Shown: one piece after another, positions 23,925 to 32,569 of the stretch
Layout: each line of letters starts with the position of its first letter
Numbering within the stretch: the first letter of the stretch is position 1
Assembly (NCBI GenBank): GCA_035390885.1
Contig: DAOOUW010000013.1
Location: 1-54,753 of the forward strand
DNA from: JAOAFT01 sp035390885
Lineage (GTDB): Bacteria; Bacteroidota; Ignavibacteria; UBA10030
DNA length: 54,753 nucleotides
Direction of reading: 5' to 3'
The notes under the pieces: generated by a model
The model's database searches: none
Told to the model about the DNA's origin: nothing
Seen by the model: the letters and a program-made list of their open reading frames with translations, nothing else
Made by a program: the position numbers and the translations under genes

Positions 23925-24704
23925 TCAAGCTTGCTCATCTTTTTTGTGAAGATTCCAAAGGCTATCCATTTCTTCAAAATTAGATAAGCGAATGTCTTTC
24001 CCCTGTTGTTTAAGAGTATCTTCAATTTTTTGGAATCGAACAATAAATTTTTCAGTAGCTTTCTGAAGTGCAAATTCACTCTCAAGGTGAAGGAACCTTG
24101 CGTAATTTACAAGAGCGAAAAGTACGTCGCCAAATTCTTCTTCAATGTGTTGTTGGTTTCCAGATTCCTCCGCTTTTTTCAACTCGGAAAGTTCTTCTTC
24201 TACCTTTTTCCATACATCGGATTTTTCAGTCCAATCGAATCCAACTTTTGAAGCTTTTTCTTGAACTCTCTGTGCTTTAAGTAGAGCGGGAAGTTCCTTT
24301 GGAATTCCATCAAGAATAGATTCTCGTCCCTCGTCTAATTTTCTTTGTTCCCATTGTTGCTTAACATCATCAGCATTCGATGCTTCTTCATTTCCAAAGA
24401 CATGCGGATGACGTCGGATCATTTTTTCAGATGATGTAGAAATGACATCCTCAATTGAAAATGCCTGCATTTCTTCAGCAATAATCGAATCCAGCGTTAC
24501 GTGGAGAAGAATATCACCGAGTTCGTATTTTAACTCTTCAAGATTATTGTTATTGATAGAATCGAGAACTTCATAGGCTTCTTCAAGAAAGCTATGCCGC
24601 AAGGACATATGTGTTTGTTGTTTATCCCACGGACATTCGCGTCGAAGACGGCGTACGATCTCAACATACTCCTGAAATGAATATTGTTTTGTCGGATAAT
24701 CCAT
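23925..24704 (-). CDS. mazG: Nucleoside triphosphate pyrophosphohydrolase
   Basis: 259 aa with two MazG domains. The first has LRRECPWDKQQTHMSLRHSFLEEAYEVLDSI followed by ELGDILLHVTL; the second has WTEKSDVWKKVEEELSELKKA and EEFGDVLFALVNYARFL. The EExxE ... ExxD magnesium sites are visible in both. It hydrolyses non-canonical and excess NTPs to NMP and pyrophosphate. Start ATG 24704 has GGAGAT 6 bases upstream. The frame stays open 82 codons further upstream but only by reading through the antisense of tRNA-Ala, which is an artefact. It converges with phoH. Confidence 0.94.
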   Translation of the reverse strand: MDYPTKQYSFQEYVEIVRRLRRECPWDKQQTHMSLRHSFLEEAYEVLDSINNNNLEELKYELGDILLHVTLDSIIAEEMQAFSIEDVISTSSEKMIRRHPHVFGNEEASNADDVKQQWEQRKLDEGRESILDGIPKELPALLKAQRVQEKASKVGFDWTEKSDVWKKVEEELSELKKAEESGNQQHIEEEFGDVLFALVNYARFLHLESEFALQKATEKFIVRFQKIEDTLKQQGKDIRLSNFEEMDSLWNLHKKDEQA

Positions 24705-24768
24705 ATAATCTCCAATTATAAATTTTTTGTAATCTATCATACCGAAAAAGGGGGTCAGAATCAAACGT

Positions 24769-24797
24769 TTGTTTTTTTTCGAGTTAATGAGTACTTT
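24769..24797 (+). promoter_or_regulatory. Candidate promoter of tRNA-Ala
   Basis: TTG (24769-24771), 20 bases, TACTTT (24792-24797), with an A/T-rich discriminator. The mature tRNA starts at 24810, about 12 bases after the -10 box, so the transcript would begin only a few bases upstream of the tRNA. Confidence 0.5.
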
Positions 24798-24809
24798 ATA
24801 ATAAAATAT

Positions 24810-24882
24810 GGGGCTGTAGCTCAGTCGGGAGAGCGCTTCGTTCGCAACGAAGAGGTCGGGAGTTCGATCCTCCTCAGCTCCA
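24810..24882 (+). tRNA. tRNA-Ala (anticodon CGC)
   Basis: 73 bases that fold as a full cloverleaf: acceptor GGGGCTG/CAGCTCC, D stem GCTC/GAGC, anticodon stem CTTCG/CGAAG with loop TTCGCAA (anticodon CGC at 24843-24845), T stem GGGAG/CTCCT with loop TTCGATC. The third acceptor pair is G-T, that is G3-U70, the universal alanine identity element, and the discriminator base is A. The sequence continues CTA rather than CCA, so the 3' CCA must be added by a nucleotidyltransferase. Confidence 0.97.
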
Positions 24883-25002
24883 CTAGATGGTATCGATAAC
24901 ATGTAATTTACTCCGCTCGTTGAAAGAGAGGAGAGGTATAAAGGAGCCAAGAAGCTCCTGCGATGGATTGAGAAGATTTTTGGAATATGTTGTTACATTT
25001 TT

Positions 25003-25104
25003 GGGGTCAAGTACTGCGCAACAATGCCTTGCTCAACCCCGCGAGGTCCGGAAGGAAGCAACGGTCGGCACTGTGCAATGTGTGACGCAGGGTTGCTTGG
25101 CCCC
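25003..25104 (+). ncRNA. ffs: Signal recognition particle RNA, small bacterial (4.5S) type
   Basis: A 102-base hairpin-forming RNA. The ends GGGGTCAAG and CTTGGCCCC pair, and the apex holds the invariant Ffh-binding core GGTCCGGAAGGAAGCAACGG (25049-25068). No Alu-like domain is present, so it is the short form. With Ffh it delivers nascent membrane proteins to FtsY. A T-run (25105-25109) directly after the closing stem serves as terminator. The flanking 275 bases to the RNase gene show no other gene. Confidence 0.95.
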
Positions 25105-25109
25105 TTTTT
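25105..25109 (+). terminator. T-run ending the SRP RNA
   Basis: TTTTT follows immediately after the GC-rich closing stem of the SRP RNA, so the RNA's own terminal helix acts as the terminator stem. Confidence 0.6.
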
Positions 25110-25384
25110 ACTTTACATCAATGGAAGAGAATCAATGTGTCTTCGTACGTAGTATCTGAATGTTTAGAGCGAAAGACGCTTAAATATTTTCTTACCATTA
25201 CTCATACTCTGTTTATTGTAATGATGGACAGGGCATTTAATTTGGTAAATCGATATGGAAGTGTGCAATTACGAGTTTGTCTTAATGAAAAAAAGGTATT
25301 TCTCAAATGAAAACTTTCCACATCGTTCTGCCTCTCACAATTACAATAGTATTAAAACAGGATTAGTGTGGAAGTGTTGTTTTT

Positions 25385-27025
25385 ATGAAAAAAGAAATTA
25401 TAATCAATTCTACGGCAAACGAAAATCGTATTGCCATTCTTGAAGATGGTAATCTTGCAGAATTATTTGTAGACATACCGGGAAAAGAGCGCAATGTCGG
25501 AGATATTTACTTAGGACGCGTTGCCAAAGTAATGCCGGGGATTCGAGCTGTTTTTGTAGATATTGGACATGAACAGGATGCATTTCTACATTTTTCGGAC
25601 ATTGGTTCAGTAGATGAATATAGCACGCTCTTCGAGGAAGACGAGGCAGAAGAAACAGAAGAGGACGATGAAGGAGAACATGGAAATGATCTCGAGAATG
25701 GAAACCATAAACATTCCGAAGTTCAAAAGAACAACGCACCCTCTTTAGTTGTAGAAGAAAAGCCCCATGCTCTCGTTCGCTATAATGGAAAGGGACGGGA
25801 ACAAGTAAACCTCCAGAAGGGCCAGGAAATTCTTGTTCAAATAATAAAAGAGCCAGTTGGAAAAAAAGGAGTGCGGGTGCGCTCAGCAATCTCACTGCCA
25901 GGAAGATTTCTCGTTTTGATTCCTTTTGATGGAAGAATTGGAGTCTCGAAAAAGATTTCCAGTTTTAAGGAAAAAAGAAGATTGCGGCGGATTGTAAGAG
26001 GATTACTTCCAAAAGGATTTGGAGCAATTATCCGAACGGTTGCAGAAGGAAAATCCGAAGAACTTTTGAAGCAAGACCTTGACGAACTTATAAAGATATG
26101 GCAAGGGATCGAAAAAGCTGTAAAGACCGAGAAAGCGCCTGCACTGATTTACAAAGATTTAAATACCACCTCGAGCGTGATTCGTGATCTTTTCCAGGAC
26201 TCGGTTGAACGAGTCGTTGTGGATGGCAAGAAATTATACAAAGAGATTCGCGCCTATGTGCAATGGATGTCGCCAGACATGGTCGATCGCATCGAGTTCT
26301 ATAAAGGCGACGAGCCGATTTTCGATAAATACGGAATCGAAAAAGATATTGAAACTTTATTTAGTAAAAAGGTGTGGTTAAAAAGCGGCGGCTATTTGTA
26401 CATCGAACGAACAGAAGCAATGACTGTCATTGATGTCAATAGCGGTAGGTATGCCGCGAAGAAGGAGCAGGAATTGAATTCGCTGCGAACCGATTTGGAA
26501 GCGGCTCGGGAAATTTGTCGACAAATCCGTCTCCGTGATATAGGTGGATTGATCATTATTGATTTTATTGATTTGGATGATGAAAAGAATAGAAAAAAAA
26601 TATATGATGAAGTGAAGAAAGAATTACGGAAAGATCGAGCGAAGGTAACTGTTCTGCCCCTGACTGAATTTGGACTTATGCAAATAACTCGGCAGCGGAT
26701 TCGCCAAAATGTTCAAATGAGTTTTAGCGAGCCTTGTCCGATGTGTGGTGGAACTGGTATCATTCAGTCGAAGTCAACAACTATGAATCAAATTGAGCGA
26801 TGGATACGTCGCTTCAAAGCGAATGCAAAAGAGTATCGTCTTGAGCTCCACGTCCATCCAACGCTTGCTGATTACTTGACTCGAGGTACTCTTAGTCGGC
26901 TCATTAAAATTCAGGTGAAGTTCTTTGTAAAAATTAAATTAGTAAAGGATAACAACATTGCACCGGATGAATTCCGATTCATTTCGATTAAACAACAAAA
27001 AGATATTACTGAACTCTATAAGTAA
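25385..27025 (+). CDS. RNase E/G family endoribonuclease
   Basis: 546 aa, RNase G-like. An S1 domain (about 38-168) is split by an insertion of about 65 residues (about 75-140) that is strongly acidic at first (EEDEAEETEEDDEGE) and then polar. The DNase I-like catalytic domain follows, with metal-binding Asp350 in TVIDVNSG and Asp393 in IIIDFIDLDD, and the Zn-link CPMCGGTG (Cys451, Cys454) for tetramer assembly. It cuts single-stranded A/U-rich RNA near monophosphorylated 5' ends, in mRNA decay and rRNA processing. The long C-terminal scaffold of enterobacterial RNase E is absent. The ribosome binding site is weak (GGAAGTG). Confidence 0.9.
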   Translation: MKKEIIINSTANENRIAILEDGNLAELFVDIPGKERNVGDIYLGRVAKVMPGIRAVFVDIGHEQDAFLHFSDIGSVDEYSTLFEEDEAEETEEDDEGEHGNDLENGNHKHSEVQKNNAPSLVVEEKPHALVRYNGKGREQVNLQKGQEILVQIIKEPVGKKGVRVRSAISLPGRFLVLIPFDGRIGVSKKISSFKEKRRLRRIVRGLLPKGFGAIIRTVAEGKSEELLKQDLDELIKIWQGIEKAVKTEKAPALIYKDLNTTSSVIRDLFQDSVERVVVDGKKLYKEIRAYVQWMSPDMVDRIEFYKGDEPIFDKYGIEKDIETLFSKKVWLKSGGYLYIERTEAMTVIDVNSGRYAAKKEQELNSLRTDLEAAREICRQIRLRDIGGLIIIDFIDLDDEKNRKKIYDEVKKELRKDRAKVTVLPLTEFGLMQITRQRIRQNVQMSFSEPCPMCGGTGIIQSKSTTMNQIERWIRRFKANAKEYRLELHVHPTLADYLTRGTLSRLIKIQVKFFVKIKLVKDNNIAPDEFRFISIKQQKDITELYK

Positions 27026-27039
27026 TAATGAGGTGAAAA

Positions 27040-27687
27040 ATGAAATTTTTTATTGATACTGCTAATATTCAAGAAATTCGAGAAGCTGCAAGTTTTGGTA
27101 TTCTTGATGGTGTAACGACGAATCCAAGTCTTGTTGCAAAAGAAGGGAAAGAATTTTTCCCATTGCTTAAAGAAATTTGTTCGATTGTGGATGGACCAAT
27201 TAGCGCTGAAGTCATTTCGACTGAGTATGAAGGAATGATCAAAGAAGCTCACGAACTTGCGAAAATCCACAAAAATATAGTGGTTAAAATTCCTATCATT
27301 AAAGATGGGCTGAAAGCTGTGAAAACGCTTACCGCCGAAGGTATAAAAACGAACGTAACGTTGTGCTTCTCACCTTCGCAAGCGTTATTAGCGGCAAAAG
27401 CTGGGGCAACATATATCAGCCCGTTTATTGGTCGTCTCGATGATGTTAGTGAAGAAGGGATGGAATTGATCGAGCAGATTGTTACGATATACCGAAATTA
27501 TAATTTTTCGACTCAAGTTCTCGTTGCAAGCGTACGTCATCCAATGCATGTTGTGCAGGCAGCGTTGATCGGCGCCGATGTTTGTACGATACCGTTCAAA
27601 GTAATCGATCAACTCATCAAACACCCTTTGACTGATATAGGAATTGAACGATTTTTGTCCGATTGGAAAAAATTGCAAGGGAAATAA
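27040..27687 (+). CDS. Transaldolase-like / fructose-6-phosphate aldolase family protein
   Basis: 215 aa, the short TalC/FSA class of transaldolases. It starts MKFFIDTANIQEIREAASFGILDGVTTNPSL, contains VVKIPII with the Schiff-base lysine, then GIKTNVTLCFSPSQALLAAKAGATYISPFIGRLDD, matching the family closely. It may act as transaldolase in the pentose phosphate pathway or as fructose-6-phosphate aldolase; sequence alone does not separate these. No other pentose phosphate gene is near, although xylulokinase lies 14 kb away. Ribosome binding site TGAGGTGA precedes the start. Confidence 0.92.
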   Translation: MKFFIDTANIQEIREAASFGILDGVTTNPSLVAKEGKEFFPLLKEICSIVDGPISAEVISTEYEGMIKEAHELAKIHKNIVVKIPIIKDGLKAVKTLTAEGIKTNVTLCFSPSQALLAAKAGATYISPFIGRLDDVSEEGMELIEQIVTIYRNYNFSTQVLVASVRHPMHVVQAALIGADVCTIPFKVIDQLIKHPLTDIGIERFLSDWKKLQGK

Positions 27688-27689
27688 CG

Positions 27690-28775
27690 TTGAAGCGAAC
27701 TCCGTTTTATGACATTCACGTTTCATTAGGGGCAAAGTTAGTACCATTTGGCGGCTATGAAATGCCGCTGCAGTATTCGAGTATTATCGCTGAGCACCTT
27801 GCTGTTCGGAATTCAGTTGGCGTCTTTGATATTTCGCACATGGGAGAAGTGGAAGTAAGCGGAAGCGACTCGCTTGCATATCTGCAGAAGATAACGACCA
27901 ATGATGTAGCGAAGTTGTTCCCCGGAAGAGTACATTACTCGGCAATGTGTTACGAGAATGGTGGTATTATTGATGATTTGTTGGTTTATCAGCGTGCGCC
28001 AAATTCTTATCTTCTTGTTGTCAATGCGTCTAATCGAAAAAAAGATTACGACTGGATGGTAGCGCATAAAAAGGGCAATGTTACTATTGAAGATAAATCG
28101 GATGACTATGCAATGCTGGCAGTGCAAGGTCCTTCATCGCTTGCAACATTAGAGAAATTAACGAATGAAAATCTTTCTGCTATATCGTATTATCATTTTA
28201 TTTCGGGAACCATTGCTGGCGTACCAATGCTGATATCGCGCACTGGCTACACTGGCGAAATAGGTTTTGAGTTATATTTTCCTTCTGATCCGGCCCTTGC
28301 ATCAAAAGTATGGAATGCGATTTTCGAAGCTGGAAAAGAATTTAACATTCAACCTGTTGGGCTTGGCGCACGGGATTCGTTGCGACTTGAAATGGGCTAC
28401 TGTCTCTACGGAAATGATATTGACGAAACTACAAATCCTTTGGAAGCTGGTTTAGAATGGATTACAAAATTTAATAAAGGTGATTTCATAGGTAAGAATA
28501 CACTCTTAGAAATTAAACAACAAGGGGTACGCCGTAAGTTAGTCGGCTTTTTATCACAGGATAAACGGATTCCACGGCATGGTTATCAAATTAAACAAGA
28601 TGGGGTTGTCGTTGGATATGTAACGAGCGGAGGATACTCGCCGATACTTCAAAAAGGCATTGGACTGGGCTATGTTTCAGTCGATGCTCTGCAGAAGTCT
28701 GCGCAGCTGATGCTCGATGTCCGCGGTGAACATTCGCCGATTAACCTTACTCAAGTTCCATTTTTAAAAAAGTAA
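27690..28775 (+). CDS. gcvT: Glycine cleavage system T protein (aminomethyltransferase)
   Basis: 361 aa. It begins LKRTPFYDIHVSLGAKLVPFGGYEMPLQYSS, the usual GcvT N-terminus, and contains GVFDISHMGEVEVSG, the folate-site ENGGIIDDLLVYQ with catalytic aspartate, GYTGEIGFELYF and GLGARDSLRLEMGYCLYGND. It transfers the methylene group of glycine from H protein to tetrahydrofolate. I place the start at TTG 27690, 3 bases past the upstream stop with AAGGGA 7 bases before it. An ATG at 27663 would add 9 non-conserved residues and overlap the aldolase gene by 25 bases. gcvH and gcvP are not in the window. Confidence 0.93.
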   Translation: MKRTPFYDIHVSLGAKLVPFGGYEMPLQYSSIIAEHLAVRNSVGVFDISHMGEVEVSGSDSLAYLQKITTNDVAKLFPGRVHYSAMCYENGGIIDDLLVYQRAPNSYLLVVNASNRKKDYDWMVAHKKGNVTIEDKSDDYAMLAVQGPSSLATLEKLTNENLSAISYYHFISGTIAGVPMLISRTGYTGEIGFELYFPSDPALASKVWNAIFEAGKEFNIQPVGLGARDSLRLEMGYCLYGNDIDETTNPLEAGLEWITKFNKGDFIGKNTLLEIKQQGVRRKLVGFLSQDKRIPRHGYQIKQDGVVVGYVTSGGYSPILQKGIGLGYVSVDALQKSAQLMLDVRGEHSPINLTQVPFLKK

Positions 28776-28793
28776 AGTCGGGAGGATAATACT

Positions 28794-29573
28794 ATGAAGA
28801 TTGACGTAAGTTTTTCGATTGCGCCGTTTGATGAGCTACAATTGCGAGATAAGAATATTGTTGTTATTGACATTCTTCGTGCAAGCACTACGATAACAGT
28901 AGCGTTAGCGCATGGAGCGCGTGAAATTATTCCAGTTGCTAACATTGAATCTGCAGTAAAAATTTCGGGAAGTCTTTTTGGAGAAGTAACTCTCCGTGGC
29001 GGCGAGAGAAACGGGAAAATAATCGAGGGATTTAATCTTGGTAATTCACCTCTTGAATATACCGAAGCAATGGTAAAAGGAAAGTCGATAATTTATTGCA
29101 CAACAAACGGATCGGTTGCAATGGCAAAGAGCCGTTATGCGCGACGGATGGTTGTTGGCTCCTTTGTTAATATCTCTACTGTTGTAAATTTTATGAAACA
29201 AGTCAATGAAGACTTTTTGATTATTTGTGCAGGACGTCTCAACGGCGTTGGAAATTTTAGTCTGGAAGATGCGGTATGTGCAGGAATGATTGTTGATAAG
29301 CTTGAAAAAGAGGAAGGAGTTACCGTTGAACTTACCGATTCATCACGAGCAGCTCGTGCGCTCTATAAATCCTTTGGACGGTCAATTCTCAAAATGTTGA
29401 AGAGTACCGACCATGGAATGTATCTTTCTGAAATTGGGTTCGAGAATGATCTTCCCGTTTGTGCTGCTGTCGATTCTGTACCAGTGTTGCCTCAGTTATT
29501 TGGGACAGTTGTTCGTCTTGGAAAAGACGAGATTAAAAATACTGTTGACGACGTTTCCACTTCAACAGCTTAA
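28794..29573 (+). CDS. 2-phosphosulfolactate phosphatase family protein (ComB-like)
   Basis: 259 aa with the ComB family pattern: VVIDILRASTTITVALAHGAREIIPV, GERNGKIIEGFNLGNSPLEY, and IIYCTTNGSVAMA in sequence. ComB dephosphorylates phosphosulfolactate in coenzyme M synthesis of methanogens. Bacteria such as this one have family members without the rest of that pathway, so the true substrate is uncertain. A good Shine-Dalgarno sequence (GGGAGG) precedes it. It lies 18 bases after gcvT and 6 bases before ftsK, so it is inside a transcription unit of mixed function. Confidence 0.85.
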   Translation: MKIDVSFSIAPFDELQLRDKNIVVIDILRASTTITVALAHGAREIIPVANIESAVKISGSLFGEVTLRGGERNGKIIEGFNLGNSPLEYTEAMVKGKSIIYCTTNGSVAMAKSRYARRMVVGSFVNISTVVNFMKQVNEDFLIICAGRLNGVGNFSLEDAVCAGMIVDKLEKEEGVTVELTDSSRAARALYKSFGRSILKMLKSTDHGMYLSEIGFENDLPVCAAVDSVPVLPQLFGTVVRLGKDEIKNTVDDVSTSTA

Positions 29574-29579
29574 GGTTCT

Positions 29580-31934
29580 ATGGCAAATCAAAAAGAAAAT
29601 ACGGAACCATTAAAATCTCAACGTCACAAGCAGCAAATTGGGGCTTTATGTTGTTTAGTGGTGTCGCTCCTTCTCTTAATTAGTCTTGTTTCATATTCTC
29701 CCGCCGATCAGGCAAATGGAGAAATTTCTATCTTTGATCTCTGGAAAGTTGTAACAAATGATGAATATATACTTGCAAAGGCAGAGCATACGAATAATTG
29801 GCTTGGATTGCTTGGGGCTATTATTTCGAATTGGCTTATTAATGGGACTATCGGCTATGCGGTTCTGATTGTTCCAGCGCTTGGTTTTTTATGGGGTATT
29901 TATCTCTTCAATCGAAAAAATCTTCACAAAAAAATTCACTTCACAAATTATGCGTTGTCTTTAGGAATTCTTTTTTCCACTTTTACGGGTGCATTACGAT
30001 ACCTTGATAATGCATTGCCAATGGAGTGGAGCGGCATCATTGGTCATTTTCTTGCTTACGTACTCGTAAATATTATTGGTTTAACGGGAACATTCATAGT
30101 TCTTTTTGCACTTTTTTTCATTCTTCTCACCCTTCTTATTGATCTTGATTACCGTGTCAGTATTGCTCGTGTACAAAACGGTATTATTACTTTCAAAAAT
30201 TATTCGCAAAGATTGTATCAACGATTGCAAAAGAAATCTTCCAATGAGGAACAAATAAAGGTACAGAAGCATCAAATCGACAGAGATAATATCAGCGAGA
30301 AGAAAAAAATTGAAGTCGAGAAGACGAGAGAAGAAATGCCGCCAGCGCCAATAACAATTGCTAAATCCATCCCTGTTGAAATCAAGAAATCGAATGTTGA
30401 AAACCAGGAACCGGAAGCGCCAATCCATCATGCATACGATAAAGGAGAGTTAGAGTACGATTTCCCACCGTTAAAGTTACTGAACGAATATCCGGATGAT
30501 AGTGAAGAGACTGAGGAAGAAGTTGAGCAAAATATTGAACTTCTCAGGTCGAAGCTTGCAGATTTTTCTGTAGAGATAGAAAGCGTTACCGCTACGACCG
30601 GTCCCGTTGTAACTCTCTATGAGTTAGTTCCAGCCTCTGGCGTAAAGATTAGCAGAATCGAAAGCCTACAGGATGACATTGCGCTTGCTCTAAAGGCTAA
30701 GGGGATAAGAATTATTGCACCGATGCCTGGGAAAGGAACGGTTGGCGTCGAAATTCCTAATCACAATCCAAAAATTGTTGGGTTGCGAAGTCTCGTTGCT
30801 TCAGCGCAATTCCGTGAATCGAAAGCCGCTCTCCCAATTGCATTGGGGAAAACTATCAATGGCGAGAACTATGTAGATGATCTTTCTCGAATGCCGCACC
30901 TCCTGATTGCAGGGGCAACTGGTTCAGGGAAAAGCGTTGGCATTAACACAATTATCAATAGCTTGCTGTACCGACTTCATCCGAGTGATGTGAAGTTTGC
31001 TATCATCGATCCCAAAAAAATAGAACTCACAGCATATAAAAAATTACGACATCACTTCCTTGCGATATGTCCAGATGTTGATGAAGAAATTATTACAACG
31101 CCAACGAACGCAGTTCTATTGTTGAAGAGTGTTGAATTGGAAATGGAGGATCGATACAATCGTCTTGCTGCTGCCGGTGTGCGGAACATTGCAGACTACA
31201 ATGAAAGAGTGAAAGCAGGCAAACTTCACGATACAGAGACTATCCACCATTCTAAGATGCCATATCTTATTCTTATCGTTGATGAGCTTGCAGATTTGAT
31301 GATTACGGCAGCTCGAGAAGTCGAAGAACCGATTGCCCGGTTAGCACAATTAGCGCGTGCTGTTGGAATTCATTTGGCGCTTGCTACACAACGTCCATCA
31401 GTCGATGTTATCACTGGCGTCATCAAGGCGAATTTTCCGGCGCGAATTGCATATCAAGTTTCGTCGAAGGTTGATTCAAGGACTATTCTTGATATGAATG
31501 GAGCTGAACAACTTTTGGGAAATGGCGATATGCTCTATCTTCCAGCAGGCTCGCCGAAACCGATTCGATTACAGAATCCATTTATTTCATCAGAAGAAGT
31601 GGAAAGGATTATGGAATACATTGGTAGTCAGCAAGGATATCCAGCGCCGATGCAATTGCCGTCTGTGTTAGCGAAGAAAAAAGGAACAAATGGTTATAGT
31701 AATGACTCGCGAGACGAGTTGTTCGAAGAAGCGGCGCATATCGTTGTCCGTCATCAACAGGGTTCAGTGTCTCTTTTACAACGGCGATTGAAAATTGGAT
31801 ATTCTCGAGCGGCGCGGCTTGTCGATGAGTTAGAAGCGGTCGGAATTGTAGGAGCTTTCGATGGTAGTAAAGCGCGGGAAGTCCTCGTTGAAACTGAAGC
31901 AGAACTAGAAACAATTTTAAAGAACTTGTTATGA
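29580..31934 (+). CDS. ftsK: DNA translocase FtsK/SpoIIIE
   Basis: 784 aa. The N-terminal membrane part has about four helices (about 20-40, 75-110, 124-142, 155-188). A charged linker (about 210-300) is followed by the motor alpha and beta domains with Walker A GATGSGKS (445-452), Walker B LILIVDELADLM, and ATQRPSVDVITG. A C-terminal gamma winged-helix domain ends the protein (about 720-780, SLLQRRLKIGYSRAARLVDELE), which reads KOPS sites in other bacteria. It pumps chromosome ends across the closing septum. The short linker is of the SpoIIIE/Bacteroidota size, not the long E. coli one. It overlaps the LolA-like gene by 4 bases. Confidence 0.96.
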   Translation: MANQKENTEPLKSQRHKQQIGALCCLVVSLLLLISLVSYSPADQANGEISIFDLWKVVTNDEYILAKAEHTNNWLGLLGAIISNWLINGTIGYAVLIVPALGFLWGIYLFNRKNLHKKIHFTNYALSLGILFSTFTGALRYLDNALPMEWSGIIGHFLAYVLVNIIGLTGTFIVLFALFFILLTLLIDLDYRVSIARVQNGIITFKNYSQRLYQRLQKKSSNEEQIKVQKHQIDRDNISEKKKIEVEKTREEMPPAPITIAKSIPVEIKKSNVENQEPEAPIHHAYDKGELEYDFPPLKLLNEYPDDSEETEEEVEQNIELLRSKLADFSVEIESVTATTGPVVTLYELVPASGVKISRIESLQDDIALALKAKGIRIIAPMPGKGTVGVEIPNHNPKIVGLRSLVASAQFRESKAALPIALGKTINGENYVDDLSRMPHLLIAGATGSGKSVGINTIINSLLYRLHPSDVKFAIIDPKKIELTAYKKLRHHFLAICPDVDEEIITTPTNAVLLLKSVELEMEDRYNRLAAAGVRNIADYNERVKAGKLHDTETIHHSKMPYLILIVDELADLMITAAREVEEPIARLAQLARAVGIHLALATQRPSVDVITGVIKANFPARIAYQVSSKVDSRTILDMNGAEQLLGNGDMLYLPAGSPKPIRLQNPFISSEEVERIMEYIGSQQGYPAPMQLPSVLAKKKGTNGYSNDSRDELFEEAAHIVVRHQQGSVSLLQRRLKIGYSRAARLVDELEAVGIVGAFDGSKAREVLVETEAELETILKNLL

Positions 31935-32569
31935 AAATTAAATATTTATTATTGATGCTCATTCCCCTTTTGATTTCATTTGCAAAGGATGAAGAGTTAA
32001 CAGTGCAGTATATTACGGAACAATTGCAGAAACGCTATGAAAAAATCGATGATGCAACAATACAGTATACTCAAAAGGTAAAGTTTGGATTTTCTCAAAT
32101 CGAGCAATCGTTCGAGGGAACACTAATTTCAAAAAAACCAAAATTCTATCGAATTGAATCGGAGCTTCAAACACTTGTTACCGATGGGACGACGGTATGG
32201 GCATATTCTCCTGCAAATAAACAAGTTCTCATCGATCATTATCGGGAAAATCAGAATTCAATTTCTCCTGAGCAATTTATGCTTAACCTTCCATCTCAAT
32301 ACTATGCAACGTTAGTAGGAAAAGAGAAGGAGAAAGATCGTGTGATTGTTGTACTTAAATTAATACCAAAAGATGATCGTTCTTTTGTACAATCCGTTAA
32401 AATGTGGATTGATACTTCAACGTGGATGATTATGAAAATAGATATTGTTGATGTCAATGATACAGAGACAACCTATATTGTCAATAGCATCAAGTTTAAC
32501 ACAGGCGTTAAAGAAAAAATTTTTACATTTATTCCACCAGATGGTGTTGATGTAGTTGATCTTCGATAA
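31931..32569 (+). CDS. LolA-like outer-membrane lipoprotein carrier protein
   Basis: 212 aa with an N-terminal signal sequence (MKIKYLLLMLIPLLISFAKD). The mature part has the LolA pattern: IQYTQKVKFGFSQIEQSFEGTLISKKPKFYRIE, DGTTVWAYSPANKQV, and a C-terminal stretch on fitted polynomials of the type FIPPDGVDVVDL (compare F-x-PPxGxDVI in LolA). It should ferry lipoproteins through the periplasm, serving the several lipoproteins encoded in the window. The start overlaps the ftsK stop (ATGA), a frequent arrangement of ftsK and lolA in many bacteria. Confidence 0.88.
   Translation: MKIKYLLLMLIPLLISFAKDEELTVQYITEQLQKRYEKIDDATIQYTQKVKFGFSQIEQSFEGTLISKKPKFYRIESELQTLVTDGTTVWAYSPANKQVLIDHYRENQNSISPEQFMLNLPSQYYATLVGKEKEKDRVIVVLKLIPKDDRSFVQSVKMWIDTSTWMIMKIDIVDVNDTETTYIVNSIKFNTGVKEKIFTFIPPDGVDVVDLR

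Noticed and set aside
24705..24950. 82-codon N-terminal extension of mazG and a long minus-strand frame
   Set aside because: It reads through the antisense of tRNA-Ala; MazG homology starts at ATG 24704, which has its own Shine-Dalgarno sequence.
24887..25159. 90-codon plus-strand open frame
   Set aside because: It covers the SRP RNA and has no protein-like pattern.
27663..27689. ATG start of gcvT inside the aldolase gene
   Set aside because: It adds nine non-conserved residues and overlaps the upstream gene by 25 bases; TTG 27690 is better placed.
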